This document shows positions 26,165 to 35,654 of a stretch of 64,000 nucleotides of DNA, piece by piece. The DNA lies in NCBI GenBank assembly GCA_965232485.1, contig OZ246975.1:1674001-1738000 (forward strand). Reading direction: 5' to 3'. The position numbers and the translations under genes are program-made. The stretch comes from VXPQ01 sp965232485 (GTDB lineage: Bacteria > Bacteroidota > Rhodothermia > Rhodothermales > VXPQ01). The first letter of the stretch is position 1, and each line of letters starts with the position of its first letter. Under the pieces are notes generated by a model that did not search any database, was not told where the DNA came from, and was given only the letters and a program-made list of their open reading frames with translations.

Positions 26165-27118
26165 CTATAGAAAATTCTGGCCAGCATGATCGCTAAATGA
26201 ATCGGCGTCGCGAATATACTTCATGACTGTGGATGGGTTGATGTGTCGCGTGACGGCCATGATTTTGTCTAATCGGGCATGATGCGCCGCCGCGCTGGTC
26301 ACAAAACCCGCGCGTAAGGAATGCCCCGCTACTTCTTTGGGGTCTAATCCAATCCGTGCAGCATATTGCTTAACCAGGCGCGGAATATCGGAATGGTGCA
26401 GTGGCTTACCTTGCACATGCCCGCCACGCTTCATTGTCTGGAACAGTGGGCCGTGCGTGATCCCCGATGCATCAAGCCACATTCGAAGACGGTGAATGGG
26501 TCGGATAGTACGACCGTCAAGGATCGCAATTTTTTGCCCTTTGCCCTGCTGGTCTGTCTTGGAGTGACGTATGGTTAGGAACATGTGCTGATCCTTTCCC
26601 TCCGTGGATTTGAGGAACTCAACGTCTTCTACTCTCAGGCCGCATATTTCTGAGCGTCGAAGAGCACCTGCGAAACCTACGGCGATGATCGCCGCATCGC
26701 GTCGTCCGATAGTTGTGTCGGCACATTGTGCAAGCATGGCCTGGATATGGTACTCCCTCAGGGCCTTTACCTGGCGCGGCGAGGTTCCTCTGAGCCGGGC
26801 CAGTCCCTTGAGGCTGGCGCTGACTACAGGATGATTTGTCGGGGAAGCTTTTCCAGCCTCGGTATACTTTTTGTTAATGGCACTCTTATAGAGCACTACT
26901 GTGCCCATGGAAAGTATGGTGCCTGTTTGTCGTCTGGGCCTGGTCGCGAGTTGTATCAAGAAGCGTGCCACCTCCTCAGGGGAAGCGGATAATGGGTCGG
27001 CAATATGCTCCTCTCTACAGTAGTTGGTGAACCTGGACCATCCTTTTTCATAGGCGATGCGGGTGTTTTTCGCCAAGGCAGAGAAAAGGACAGCGGCGTG
27101 AAAGTCTTGCTTGGTCAT
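26165..27118 (-). CDS. tyrosine recombinase (site-specific integrase)
   Basis: This is a 317-residue tyrosine recombinase. Residues 1-110 form the SAM-like core-binding domain (NTRIAYEKGWSRFTNYCREE). The catalytic domain contains R154 (ALRRSEICGL), a lysine near 187 (RHSKTD), the H266-x-x-R269 box (AGHSLRAGF), H292 (TRHINPSTV) and the nucleophile Y301 (VMKYIRDAD), so it should be active. Its start is six bases from the beginning of a divergent specificity cassette that shares a 133-bp inverted repeat with the methyltransferase gene beyond. That arrangement is the one known for recombinases that invert hsdS and pglX segments. Integration of an island is the alternative role. Confidence 0.88.
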   Translation of the reverse strand: MTKQDFHAAVLFSALAKNTRIAYEKGWSRFTNYCREEHIADPLSASPEEVARFLIQLATRPRRQTGTILSMGTVVLYKSAINKKYTEAGKASPTNHPVVSASLKGLARLRGTSPRQVKALREYHIQAMLAQCADTTIGRRDAAIIAVGFAGALRRSEICGLRVEDVEFLKSTEGKDQHMFLTIRHSKTDQQGKGQKIAILDGRTIRPIHRLRMWLDASGITHGPLFQTMKRGGHVQGKPLHHSDIPRLVKQYAARIGLDPKEVAGHSLRAGFVTSAAAHHARLDKIMAVTRHINPSTVMKYIRDADSFSDHAGQNFL

Positions 27119-27123
27119 AGCTG

Positions 27124-27960
27124 ATGATCTCGTGGGATTGTTTTATTAAGACGGGCGCTTTCAAATTTATAAAAATCATCTATCTATTAGGTGGTAAAGC
27201 GATTAACCGAGGGATTCTTACTGGCTTTAACAAGGCTTTTATCATTGATAACGACACTAAAGAAGCATTGATCGCCGAAGATCCTCGCTCCGCCGACATC
27301 ATCAAGCCCGTGCTGCGAGGACGGGATATAAAACGCTACCGAGCGGAATGGGCAGGGCTCTGGCTGATAGCAACATTCCCCGGTCTGGCACTCAATATTG
27401 ATGATTATCCAGCAGTAAAAAGGCATCTGCTATCTTTTGGAAAAGCGCGATTAGAACAGTCGGGTAGCACTCTACCGAACGGTACGAAATCCAGAAAAAA
27501 GACGGCGCATGCTTGGTATGAATTGCAGGATACTTGCGCTTACCACGAAGTATTTAGGCAAGACAAATTAATGTGGATTGAGCTGGTTGAGAGTGGGCGT
27601 TTCGCCTATGATGGCAGCGGCATATATTGCAATGATAAAGGATTTATTATGACGGGTGGTTCTCTGAAATATCTTTGTGCGGTACTCAACGCTAGGTTGA
27701 TACGTTGGTTTTTTCAACAAATCGCACCAACATCGGGAATGGGAACATTGCTTTGGAAGAAAGTTTATGTTGAAGCCATCCCTATACCCCAAATACCTGT
27801 GGGGAAACAGGATCGATTTATCGAATTGATCGATACTATTCTCGCGGCTAAAGCAATCGATCCTAAAGCTGACGTATCCACTATCGAAGCCGAGATTGAT
27901 TTACGGATTTTCGAATTGTACCGACTGAAACCGGTAGAAATTTTCGCAGTGGGCAAATAG
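27124..27960 (+). CDS. silent specificity cassette (C-terminal part of a DNA methyltransferase)
   Basis: This 278-codon frame lacks any SAM-binding or catalytic motif. From about residue 28 it matches the C-terminal specificity region of the 1206-residue methyltransferase encoded on the other strand: FIIDNDTKEALIAEDPRS, then DIIKPVLRGRDIKRYRAEWA, later CAYHEVFRQDKL, SLKYLCAVLNARLIRWFFQQ and IPIPQIPVGKQ. The first stretch is almost identical in DNA sequence; the rest is clearly different, so it would recognise another DNA target. The first 25 residues (MISWDCFIKTGAF) are not part of the homology and I see no ribosome-binding site, so it is probably not translated by itself. It is a donor that becomes expressed when inverted into the methyltransferase gene. 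Confidence 0.8.
   Translation: MISWDCFIKTGAFKFIKIIYLLGGKAINRGILTGFNKAFIIDNDTKEALIAEDPRSADIIKPVLRGRDIKRYRAEWAGLWLIATFPGLALNIDDYPAVKRHLLSFGKARLEQSGSTLPNGTKSRKKTAHAWYELQDTCAYHEVFRQDKLMWIELVESGRFAYDGSGIYCNDKGFIMTGGSLKYLCAVLNARLIRWFFQQIAPTSGMGTLLWKKVYVEAIPIPQIPVGKQDRFIELIDTILAAKAIDPKADVSTIEAEIDLRIFELYRLKPVEIFAVGK
27238..27370 (+). repeat. inverted repeat, cassette copy
   Basis: These 133 bp match 28624-28756 in inverted orientation with seven mismatches by my count. They contain a perfect run of 29 bases (27238-27266) and, after one mismatch, a perfect run of 74 bases (27268-27341). This is the likely crossover region for inversion of 27371-28623. Confidence 0.85.
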
Positions 27961-28042
27961 CCTTTATATTAGAGATTAAGGCAAACAATACGATGTGTAA
28001 GATGTAAAAATGACTTCTTGGGAATCATACAGAATTCTATTT

Positions 28043-31000
28043 TTAAGACACTTTTTTTCTTGGTGTTATCATAGTGATTTCTTTTTCTGTTAGGCCGTAG
28101 AGAGCATAGACTATCCGATCAATCTCTGTCTCTTTTTCATCAGCGATGACTATTGAATCATAGTTTTTAGCCTTGATAATTTCATCCACTAGATGTATTA
28201 AAATTTGTTGAATTTCGTTAGATATCTTGGGAATGGGTAAATTTTCTACTACAAACTTATCCCATTGAATTAATCCCATGCCGGTCGTTACTGCAATATT
28301 TTCAACTTGCCAAGTTATGAGATGACTATTTAAAATTGCACAGAGATATTTGAGAAATTTTCCAGTAACAACAAATGCTTTTTGGTTACAGAAAATAATC
28401 TCTGAGCTGGAATATGCAAATCTACCATATGGTGCCATGTGCATCCAAAACAATTTGTCTTGCCTAAATACTTCGTGGTAAGCGCAATTACGGAGATGAT
28501 AAGGTGTCCTACCTTTGTCTTGTCGCTTTTTCAATTGGGGATAGAACGTATCCAGGTGGTTTTTTATGGTTGGGTATTCGTCGATATCGACAGCGGGAAT
28601 ACTTCCGTATCCATTATGCGTGTCTATCAACCACAACCCCGCCCACTCCGCCCGGTAGCGTTTTATATCCCGTCCTCGCAGCACGGGCTTGATGATGTCG
28701 GCGGAGCGAGGATCTTCGGCGATCAACGCTTCTTTAGTGTCGTTATCAATGATAAAGGCGGCGTTGTAACCAGTTTTAATTCCGTAGTTAATCGCTATAT
28801 CCCAATCTTTCAGCGGTGTGCCGACAGATTCCATCTTGTCCATAATCGACTGTTCAATGGCTGACAACGCACTCCACGGCTTTTCGCCCTGCAGACGTAG
28901 TTCGCCCCAAAGAGACTTGGCAGGGGGGAAGGATTTATGGGACAAACGGTCCATGTCCACGGCTTTACAGATTGTATGACTGTGATCCTGGCCTTGGCGC
29001 ACTATCAGGATATTGGTGTCCACAATGGCGTTTTCAAAAACATCCTTACCCATTTCCAGTAGTTGAAGCGGGGTATGCCTCTTGGCAAAGTAGCGTCGGG
29101 TGTGCTCGCCGTACTTCGCCTTGAGCCAACTGTTAGAAGTGATGTAGACCAGGATGCCGGTACTTGGGCTTGCCAATCGGCAGCCTCGCTCGTAGAAAAG
29201 CTGGTAGATGTCGCCGGTGCGAGCAAAGGTGGCGAAGCCGGTGTTCTTGTAGAGCTTACCCAGTTTGCCGCCGTTTTTCTGCAATTGAATGTATGGCGGA
29301 TTCCCAATCACCACGTCAAACCCATTTTCCACGCCGAACATATACTCGGCATCGAACCAGTCAGTGCTGGCGTTTTGGTCGTAGGGATTCCAACGGGCTA
29401 TTTTTTCCGCAACGCCGGATGAAAAGCCAGCATTTTCTAACTCCGTCGCCAATTTCTCACGCAGTTTCTCATCCGTTTTTTTACAGTCAAGTTTTTGTTG
29501 GCGCGTGGTGGCGTGAAAGTGTCGTTCCCGATTTTCATTCAGTCCCTGTTCCAGCCGTTTTACTACGTCTGTTTGGAAGGTCAATTGGTTGCCGAGGCTC
29601 AGCAGCGTATCTGCCGCCACGAAGCGGGTTTCCAGGTTAGGCAGGGGTCGGATACCATAGTTGTCGGCGGCATTGTCGGTGGGTTCCTGGTCGATGGCAA
29701 GAGATATAAAGAAGCGCAACTTGGCAATCTGAGTGGCGATGGGCTGGATGTCCACACCATAGATGCCGTTCTGGATGAGGTGCAGTTTTCTCCCGAAGTC
29801 GGAGTCTCGGTAGCGCTCAAAGGTGGCGCTTATTTCGCGCAGTTCAGCATCGCGCTCAGACTGGTCGGAGGTGTCGAAGGCGAACGTGGCACGCCGGGCA
29901 GCCAACTCGCGCTGCAACTCTTCCCATAATTCATTGTTGGGGTCCAAACGGCGCAGGGCCAAAGTAAGCTTGTGCAGTATGCCCATCGGAAAGGCACCGG
30001 AACCGACCGCCGGATCCAGCACCTTTATTTTTGCAATCGCCCGCACAATGTTTTCTTTTTCGGCATTCTCAAAAAGCTCATTGGCGTCTTCAAAGGCATC
30101 GGCATAGTCCAGCAGATAACGCAGTCGTGCTTGCCAGAAATCGGTATCGCCATCGTCAGGTTGCGTTTTTTCTGCTAATACCGCTACCAGAGCCTCATCC
30201 ACCATGTAGTCCACCACAGCGCGGGGCGTGTAGTAGGAGCCAGTCTGCTTGCGGGCCGTCTCTCGTGTCTCTGGGTTGTAGGCCGCCAGCAAGTTTTCAA
30301 AGACCTTACCAAGCAATTCCGGATCCAAGGCGACTTCCTGTTCTATGGGCGTGTTTTCCTCAATCGTGAACTTATAGCGATTGAGGAGAGAAAAGAGGCC
30401 TTGGTTTTCGTCAAAGAACAAGGAGTCAGGGACGTTCAGTGCTTGCCATGCATCGCGGCGTGCTTGTGCCGCCTCGGACCCATCGTTTGGATCGGGATCG
30501 CTGAACATGTCGATGCGTTTGCCCCCGGCGCTTCTTGACTCCTCGTCGTCTAAGCAGTCGAACAGGCCACCGTTGATGAAAGGTGTCCGCTTCATCAGGT
30601 CTTTGAAGCGCTTTGTATCCCGGATGAGCGATTCATAGCGGTAACGAGAAAAGACCCGGTGGCTGGGTTCGGTCTGAGTGCTGAAACCGCGCGTAGCCAT
30701 TTCGGTATTGAGCGTTGCGAAGAAGAGATTCTGCAAGATGGCGCGGTAGTAGTCGGAGCCGCCGAAGCTGTCCAGTAGTTCTTCCATTTTAGCACGCACG
30801 AACCATTCTTCTGGGACCAGTCCCTTTTCCTTGATGAACCAGATGAACAGGATGCGGGTGATCAACCGGATGACTTGTTCTTCCTGCGATGGCAGACCAA
30901 CTGCGTTGTTTGGAAATTTGGCTTCTCGCACTGCTCGCTCGAACCAGCGAAACAGGTCTCGATAGAACTGCCGGTTGAGTTCCTCGGTATTCAGTGCTTC

Positions 31001-31663
31001 CAGCCAAGCGACGAGTAGGCCGTCGAAATTTTGCGGCTTGCCATGTACGCTCATCCACTGTAGCCTCTCCGCCAAATGCAACTCAGTCAGGATATCCAAG
31101 TGGGCTCGATGTGGATCGGCAGGGTCAATCTCCCGTATCAGTGACACATGACCTAATACATCCCTCTCCAGGTCCCGCTTGTGCTCACGTCGATGCACGA
31201 AGGCCAGTGTGAGCTGATTGCTGGAGGTTCGGAAAAGAACGACAGTGGGCTGCTTGAGGCGTTTGTTGATCTCGCGGCAGAACTGCGCATACTGACCGCG
31301 CGGGTAGGTTGCTTGCCTCAACTCTACGGTGAAAAAGAGAAAACTCTGCTGATTTCCCGCATTGAATGAAGCGGCTTCAAATTCAAGGACCTGTCGATTT
31401 GCTACCGAGGCGATTTCATCACTTGTTATCTGAAAGGCGAGCCGCACGGATCCGACATGCTCGCGGAATATCGCCTCGGTTTTGGAATTTTCTTTTTTAG
31501 CAGGAAATTGCTCAATGAAGTCCACAACAGCACCCGTTTGTTCAAGCAGGGTGCGCTCGCTATGGTAACCGAGAGCCCTCAATAGGTTTTTTGCCGCCAG
31601 AGTGAAATCGCTAGTAGCATTTCTCTCTAAAACAGCTCGTAAGTTCTGTTTTGTGTGTGTCAT
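28043..31663 (-). CDS. Eco57I/PglX-type adenine-specific DNA methyltransferase with invertible specificity end
   Basis: The 1206-residue protein is a SAM-dependent DNA N6-adenine methyltransferase fused to its own target-recognition domain. Residues 1-450 form a large N-terminal region with no PD-D/ExK nuclease that I can recognise. SAM motif I VLDPAVGSGAFPMGIL lies near residues 547-562 and catalytic motif IV GNPPYIQ near 785-791. TSNSWLKAKYGEHTRRYFA and the TaqI-like specificity domain follow (residues 850-1206). The 133-bp inverted repeat covers residues about 969-1013. It is encoded downstream of a PLD-SNF2 helicase with a 128-bp gap that holds a sigma-factor fragment. Type ISP/IIG, BREX PglX and DISARM DrmMI enzymes share this plan. 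Here it probably marks self DNA while the helicase acts on unmarked DNA. Confidence 0.87.
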   Translation of the reverse strand: MTHTKQNLRAVLERNATSDFTLAAKNLLRALGYHSERTLLEQTGAVVDFIEQFPAKKENSKTEAIFREHVGSVRLAFQITSDEIASVANRQVLEFEAASFNAGNQQSFLFFTVELRQATYPRGQYAQFCREINKRLKQPTVVLFRTSSNQLTLAFVHRREHKRDLERDVLGHVSLIREIDPADPHRAHLDILTELHLAERLQWMSVHGKPQNFDGLLVAWLEALNTEELNRQFYRDLFRWFERAVREAKFPNNAVGLPSQEEQVIRLITRILFIWFIKEKGLVPEEWFVRAKMEELLDSFGGSDYYRAILQNLFFATLNTEMATRGFSTQTEPSHRVFSRYRYESLIRDTKRFKDLMKRTPFINGGLFDCLDDEESRSAGGKRIDMFSDPDPNDGSEAAQARRDAWQALNVPDSLFFDENQGLFSLLNRYKFTIEENTPIEQEVALDPELLGKVFENLLAAYNPETRETARKQTGSYYTPRAVVDYMVDEALVAVLAEKTQPDDGDTDFWQARLRYLLDYADAFEDANELFENAEKENIVRAIAKIKVLDPAVGSGAFPMGILHKLTLALRRLDPNNELWEELQRELAARRATFAFDTSDQSERDAELREISATFERYRDSDFGRKLHLIQNGIYGVDIQPIATQIAKLRFFISLAIDQEPTDNAADNYGIRPLPNLETRFVAADTLLSLGNQLTFQTDVVKRLEQGLNENRERHFHATTRQQKLDCKKTDEKLREKLATELENAGFSSGVAEKIARWNPYDQNASTDWFDAEYMFGVENGFDVVIGNPPYIQLQKNGGKLGKLYKNTGFATFARTGDIYQLFYERGCRLASPSTGILVYITSNSWLKAKYGEHTRRYFAKRHTPLQLLEMGKDVFENAIVDTNILIVRQGQDHSHTICKAVDMDRLSHKSFPPAKSLWGELRLQGEKPWSALSAIEQSIMDKMESVGTPLKDWDIAINYGIKTGYNAAFIIDNDTKEALIAEDPRSADIIKPVLRGRDIKRYRAEWAGLWLIDTHNGYGSIPAVDIDEYPTIKNHLDTFYPQLKKRQDKGRTPYHLRNCAYHEVFRQDKLFWMHMAPYGRFAYSSSEIIFCNQKAFVVTGKFLKYLCAILNSHLITWQVENIAVTTGMGLIQWDKFVVENLPIPKISNEIQQILIHLVDEIIKAKNYDSIVIADEKETEIDRIVYALYGLTEKEITMITPRKKVS
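28624..28756 (-). repeat. inverted repeat, methyltransferase copy
   Basis: This is the partner of 27238-27370. It lies within the coding sequence, so recombination preserves the reading frame and replaces everything downstream of about residue 1013 with the cassette's alternative C-terminus. Confidence 0.85.
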
Positions 31664-31672
31664 GTTATGGCC

Positions 31673-31783
31673 TCATTGTCTGAGATATATTCCTAACTCT
31701 TCGCGTCGGTGCTTCTGGTGCAATTTACGAAGAGTTTTTTCCTTGATCTGGCGAACACGCTCACGGGTCAAGCTGCTATGCAT
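31673..31783 (-). pseudogene. orphan sigma-70 region 4.2 fragment (36 codons)
   Basis: From ATG 31781-31783 to TGA 31673-31675 a small frame encodes SSLTRERVRQIKEKTLRKLH followed by QKHRREELGIYL. This is the recognition helix and C-terminal end of a primary sigma factor (region 4.2; compare the family phrase LTRERVRQIKEKALRRLR). Nothing of regions 1-3 or 4.1 is nearby. It starts nine bases after the helicase stop and ends ten bases before the methyltransferase start. It is either a relic of insertion near an rpoD 3' end or a tiny expressed protein. The similarity is clear; expression is unknown. Confidence 0.6.
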
Positions 31784-31791
31784 CCACAAGG

Positions 31792-34700
31792 CTAACGCTT
31801 TGGTTTTTCACCCGTACCTTCGAGTAAAACGAGCCAAGTGACCAGTTCGAAACCGCTATGATTTCGGTTGATGGATTGGACGGGTAGTTTAAAGTCTTTC
31901 TGGCCACCGGGACCTAGATGATCCCTCCATGTTTTGCTGTTTGCTCTACGTATGTCATCCATGGCAGCGGTCAATAGCTGATCATAATGGTCCATCTTCT
32001 GACCGTTTCGGGTTTTGCGATCAAACTTGTCACACAGTTTTTGCAGTGGTTTAGTCTTGCCGATTGCTGCCGATTCGAACAACTCCAACGCCTTTCTGGC
32101 GCTGGCGCATCCGTAGCGGATTTCACCGTCATATCGAATATACACCATATAATATGGATGTATTGGGCTGGCGGTTTTTTCTCGCTTATCTGTGCTTGCA
32201 TTGCGCCGATGCAGAAAAAATAGTACACCCGGTCGTGTGGTATCGCCATCCCCGTTGGTTATGGCGTATGCTCCGTAAGGGGTTGCTTCCAGTTCCGCCT
32301 TGTTTTTTTGTAAATACTGCAGCAACTGGGCAAAGAAATAATCAAGGGTAAAATCGCTCATGACGACACCGTCGGACAATTCGTCCAGATCCAACACCTC
32401 TTCCCGCAATTGCTTTAATTGTTTATCACGGAAGTCCAGTTCCAGTTGGGTATGCTCAGACGGATCGTCGTTCAACGGATCGTCGTCGCCGCTGGCCGCC
32501 GTGTCCGCCAGCGCCATGCGCGCTTCCACGCGGCTCTTCAGGCGCAGATAGACCTCCATGTCATTGGTGGGCCAATAGTTGATCATCCGCACCGATTCGC
32601 TGCGACTGCCGATGCGGTCAATGCGTCCAAAGCGCTGGATGATACGCACTGGATTCCAGTGAATGTCGTAGTTGAGCACGGTGTCGCAATCCTGCAGGTT
32701 TTGTCCCTCTGAGATGCAATCGGTGGCTATCAGCAAATCAATTTCCTCGTCCATGCCCTTGCTACGACCACATGCCCGTGGGGCGAAGTTGGTCAAGATG
32801 GCATTGAAGTTATTCGCACCGAAAGTGGTGTGCGTCACGTCGCCGGAGACCATGGCCATGTTCAGCCCCAGTTCCTTTCCCAGACCCTCCAGGTTTTTGT
32901 AAAGGTATTCCGCTGTGTCCTTGAAGGTGGTGAACACCAGCATTTTTCGGTTGACCCGGCCGTCCTTATCAGTTGTCGGGTGCTGCGACTTATCTCGAAT
33001 GTGCGACTTGATCTCTTGTAACTTGCCGTCCCGTTCTGGTGCGATGATGCTAACCCGGTTATGGACTACCTCCAAGATTTTTTTGTCCTCCAGCAAGTCT
33101 TTTTTCCAGCGAGGCAAATCCAACTCACGCAGGTGGTAGGGTGTGCGCGCCCGATTGATCAGAAATTCCTCGTCGTTGTCGTCGTCATCCGGGAGAATAT
33201 CTGCTTGCGCGTCCAGCGGCCGGTTTTGTTCATAGTAGTCTATTTTTTCTAACAGGTTGTTGATTTTTCTGATAGTGCGCCCAAGCGTTTCCGTCAGGGA
33301 ATGGGCAGAGCTTTCCAGGCGTTTCAGAAAATTGACTCGTATCATGCCGATGAGGAATCGCTCGCGATCTGCCTGATTAAACCGTAGTTGCTTCTTTTCG
33401 TCCGCCAACCGTTTCTTGGCCTCTTCGCCGGTAACGTAGTTTGACGGCTGGTAGATAGATAGGGCAAATTGGTCGATTTGCTCGGACAACTTTTTGTATG
33501 AAAGTTCATCCTTCAAATCTGTCAGCGGATGGCTATTTTTTGGTCGTTCCCGGGTAGGAAATTGGCCGATTCTATCCATTTCTTCGGCATAGAATCGCTC
33601 AATCTGCCGTCGCGAGCGGGCGATGGAAACGCCGCCCAGTAAACGAAAGAAATCGGTACCCAATGTTTCGAGCAACTCGGCTTTGTCTTTTTTTCCATTC
33701 TTGTCCACTTTCCCCTTCCCTTCCCATGCTTTGAACGCCTTTTGTGCTTGTCCGAGCAAGGTGCCAATATGACCGATACCAAGACTTTTCCGAAATGCAT
33801 CCTCGCGTTTTTCGGTCATCAGGTAAATTTGATTGCGCAAGTCCGTGAGCGAGGTATTGACCGGCGTGGCCGACAGCATCAGCACTTTCGTTTTGGCACC
33901 CTCTTTGATGACCTTTTCCAGCAGCCGCGAGTAGCGGCTGTGACGAATCTTGCCATCGTCATCAGTGCGAGATTTGGTGTCATTGCGAAAGTTGTGGGAT
34001 TCGTCAATGACCACCAAATCAAAATTGCGCCAGTTGAATTCCGCAAGATCGGTATCGCCAGCCTTGCCTGTCTCGCGGGATAAATCGGTGTGTGACAGCA
34101 GTGCGTAGCCGAAGCGATCTTCGAGAAAAGGGTTATTGCCCTGGGCGTTATGGGCCGGGTACAGCGCCCAGTTTTCACGTAGCTTCTTGGGGCACAATAC
34201 CAACACCCGCTCGTTTCTCGATTCAAAGAACTTGATCACTGCCAGCGCCGTGTAGGTTTTCCCCAATCCCACGCTATCGGCCAAGATGCAGCCGTTGTGT
34301 TTCTTTAGGCGGTTGATTACGCTTTTTGCGCCGTCTTTCTGAAATTCGTACAGGGCTTTCCAGATTGCGGTGTCGTACAGGTGCGTATCCGTCAGTTGGC
34401 TTTCGTCGCGTTGTCTCGCTTCTATGTTATCCCGGAACAATTCGTATAGCGTTTTGAAATAGATGAACTCCGGGGCATGGTTTTTTCCGATGCGGTTCAG
34501 TGCATTCAGAACATCCTGCTTGACATCGCGAGTTCGTTGTTTGTCTTTCCATAGATCATCGAACCACATTCGAAGTTCGTCAAGTATTTCAGCATCGCGG
34601 ATCGCCAAGTTAATTTCTACATTAGCTTGGTCATTGCCTCCCAGACCGTTTCTGGTGAAGTTAGAGCTGCCGACTATTCCTGCGCCATTTTTTGTTGATT

Positions 34701-35079
34701 CAGTGAGGTACATCTTGCCGTGCAAGAAATTGGATCGCTTAGCGGATCGGACGGCTACCTTGTCGCTGCCTATCCATTCGGCACATTGGCGGGCCAGATG
34801 TTTCTGGCGGAGCACTTCTCTCGGAGCAAGGCCTTGTTCGGTTAAGTTGAAAGACTTTACGACTTGTTCTCCTGGGTCCAGATAATCCACTGAGGTCGGA
34901 TCACCGAACAGGAAGCGTATATCTTCAATATCGCTTAATTCCTTCGACAGCAAGTCATAGCCATATATAGTGAGGTAAGCCGATACTATTCGGAATTTGT
35001 CCGCACTGGATAACTCACCGCGCAGGTAATCCACGACCTTTCTTTCGCGGTTGTCCAGTATGTGTCTGTATTGAATCAT
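31792..35079 (-). CDS. SNF2-type helicase with N-terminal phospholipase D-like nuclease domain
   Basis: The 1095-residue protein has an N-terminal PLD-like domain with half an HKD motif (FLHGKMYL near residue 116, then GSSNFTRNGLGG near 134). A superfamily 2 helicase of the SNF2 type follows: Walker A ADSVGLGKTYTALAV (about 266-280), DEAH-like VVIDESHNFRN (about 355-365), LMLSATPVNTSL (motif III), CISEGQNLQDCD (about 785) and motif VI IQRFGRIDRIGS (about 813). A C-terminal region of some 240 residues may contact partners or DNA. Proteins of this plan occur next to type ISP-like methyltransferases and in DISARM-like defence clusters, where they translocate on and destroy unmodified DNA. No separate nuclease gene is present, so the PLD domain is the best candidate. 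Its single HKD suggests a dimer. Confidence 0.87.
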   Translation of the reverse strand: MIQYRHILDNRERKVVDYLRGELSSADKFRIVSAYLTIYGYDLLSKELSDIEDIRFLFGDPTSVDYLDPGEQVVKSFNLTEQGLAPREVLRQKHLARQCAEWIGSDKVAVRSAKRSNFLHGKMYLTESTKNGAGIVGSSNFTRNGLGGNDQANVEINLAIRDAEILDELRMWFDDLWKDKQRTRDVKQDVLNALNRIGKNHAPEFIYFKTLYELFRDNIEARQRDESQLTDTHLYDTAIWKALYEFQKDGAKSVINRLKKHNGCILADSVGLGKTYTALAVIKFFESRNERVLVLCPKKLRENWALYPAHNAQGNNPFLEDRFGYALLSHTDLSRETGKAGDTDLAEFNWRNFDLVVIDESHNFRNDTKSRTDDDGKIRHSRYSRLLEKVIKEGAKTKVLMLSATPVNTSLTDLRNQIYLMTEKREDAFRKSLGIGHIGTLLGQAQKAFKAWEGKGKVDKNGKKDKAELLETLGTDFFRLLGGVSIARSRRQIERFYAEEMDRIGQFPTRERPKNSHPLTDLKDELSYKKLSEQIDQFALSIYQPSNYVTGEEAKKRLADEKKQLRFNQADRERFLIGMIRVNFLKRLESSAHSLTETLGRTIRKINNLLEKIDYYEQNRPLDAQADILPDDDDNDEEFLINRARTPYHLRELDLPRWKKDLLEDKKILEVVHNRVSIIAPERDGKLQEIKSHIRDKSQHPTTDKDGRVNRKMLVFTTFKDTAEYLYKNLEGLGKELGLNMAMVSGDVTHTTFGANNFNAILTNFAPRACGRSKGMDEEIDLLIATDCISEGQNLQDCDTVLNYDIHWNPVRIIQRFGRIDRIGSRSESVRMINYWPTNDMEVYLRLKSRVEARMALADTAASGDDDPLNDDPSEHTQLELDFRDKQLKQLREEVLDLDELSDGVVMSDFTLDYFFAQLLQYLQKNKAELEATPYGAYAITNGDGDTTRPGVLFFLHRRNASTDKREKTASPIHPYYMVYIRYDGEIRYGCASARKALELFESAAIGKTKPLQKLCDKFDRKTRNGQKMDHYDQLLTAAMDDIRRANSKTWRDHLGPGGQKDFKLPVQSINRNHSGFELVTWLVLLEGTGEKPKR

Positions 35080-35266
35080 TGGTCAAGTATTCCATTAAGC
35101 GATGCTTGGGAGTTATATCGAATGGTAACTAGCATAAAAAGTCGTTGTTATTTTCAGAATTTTCTAAGGATATCGTATTTTCGAATCTATTCAACAAATC
35201 CGTTGAAGACTATCTGTGGGCCGACGATGATATATCGGCCTGGGAAATACATTGGGGCCTTGGATG

Positions 35267-35285
35267 TTATAAAGAATGCTTGACA
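35267..35285 (+). repeat. 19-bp inverted repeat, left arm
   Basis: TTATAAAGAATGCTTGACA is found here and, as its exact reverse complement, at 35655-35673. The arms enclose about 370 bp with no intact gene. Confidence 0.6.
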
Positions 35286-35654
35286 ATATCTATATAAGTT
35301 CATGTTTTTATGAATGTTAGGTGAAACGGATGAAAATGCAGCATCAGGCGATTTCCGTTATCGGGCTATCAAACTCTGGCAAACCGAGATCCACATTCTC
35401 AATACGCCCATCCATTCTCGAACAAGAGTCAGTACGCTTGCCACATTCATTGCGCCGCCGTGTTTTTGTAGGGAGAAATTTCCAACCATGCCCGCATCAG
35501 AACTCTGGTTAAAGTAAAGGTTCCCTCCGAAAATTGCGGGGAGCATGGTCCTATAAGGTCTGCGTTGCTCCATGATATGAAATTCAAGCGGAAAGGACAA
35601 GGGATATTTTTCCATAGGTTATTTCCGTTATTGGGCATCCTGGCCCAAGATTGA

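Noticed and set aside
35279..35298. TTGACA followed by TATAAG as a promoter
   Set aside because: The spacing is only seven bases, far below the 16-18 needed.
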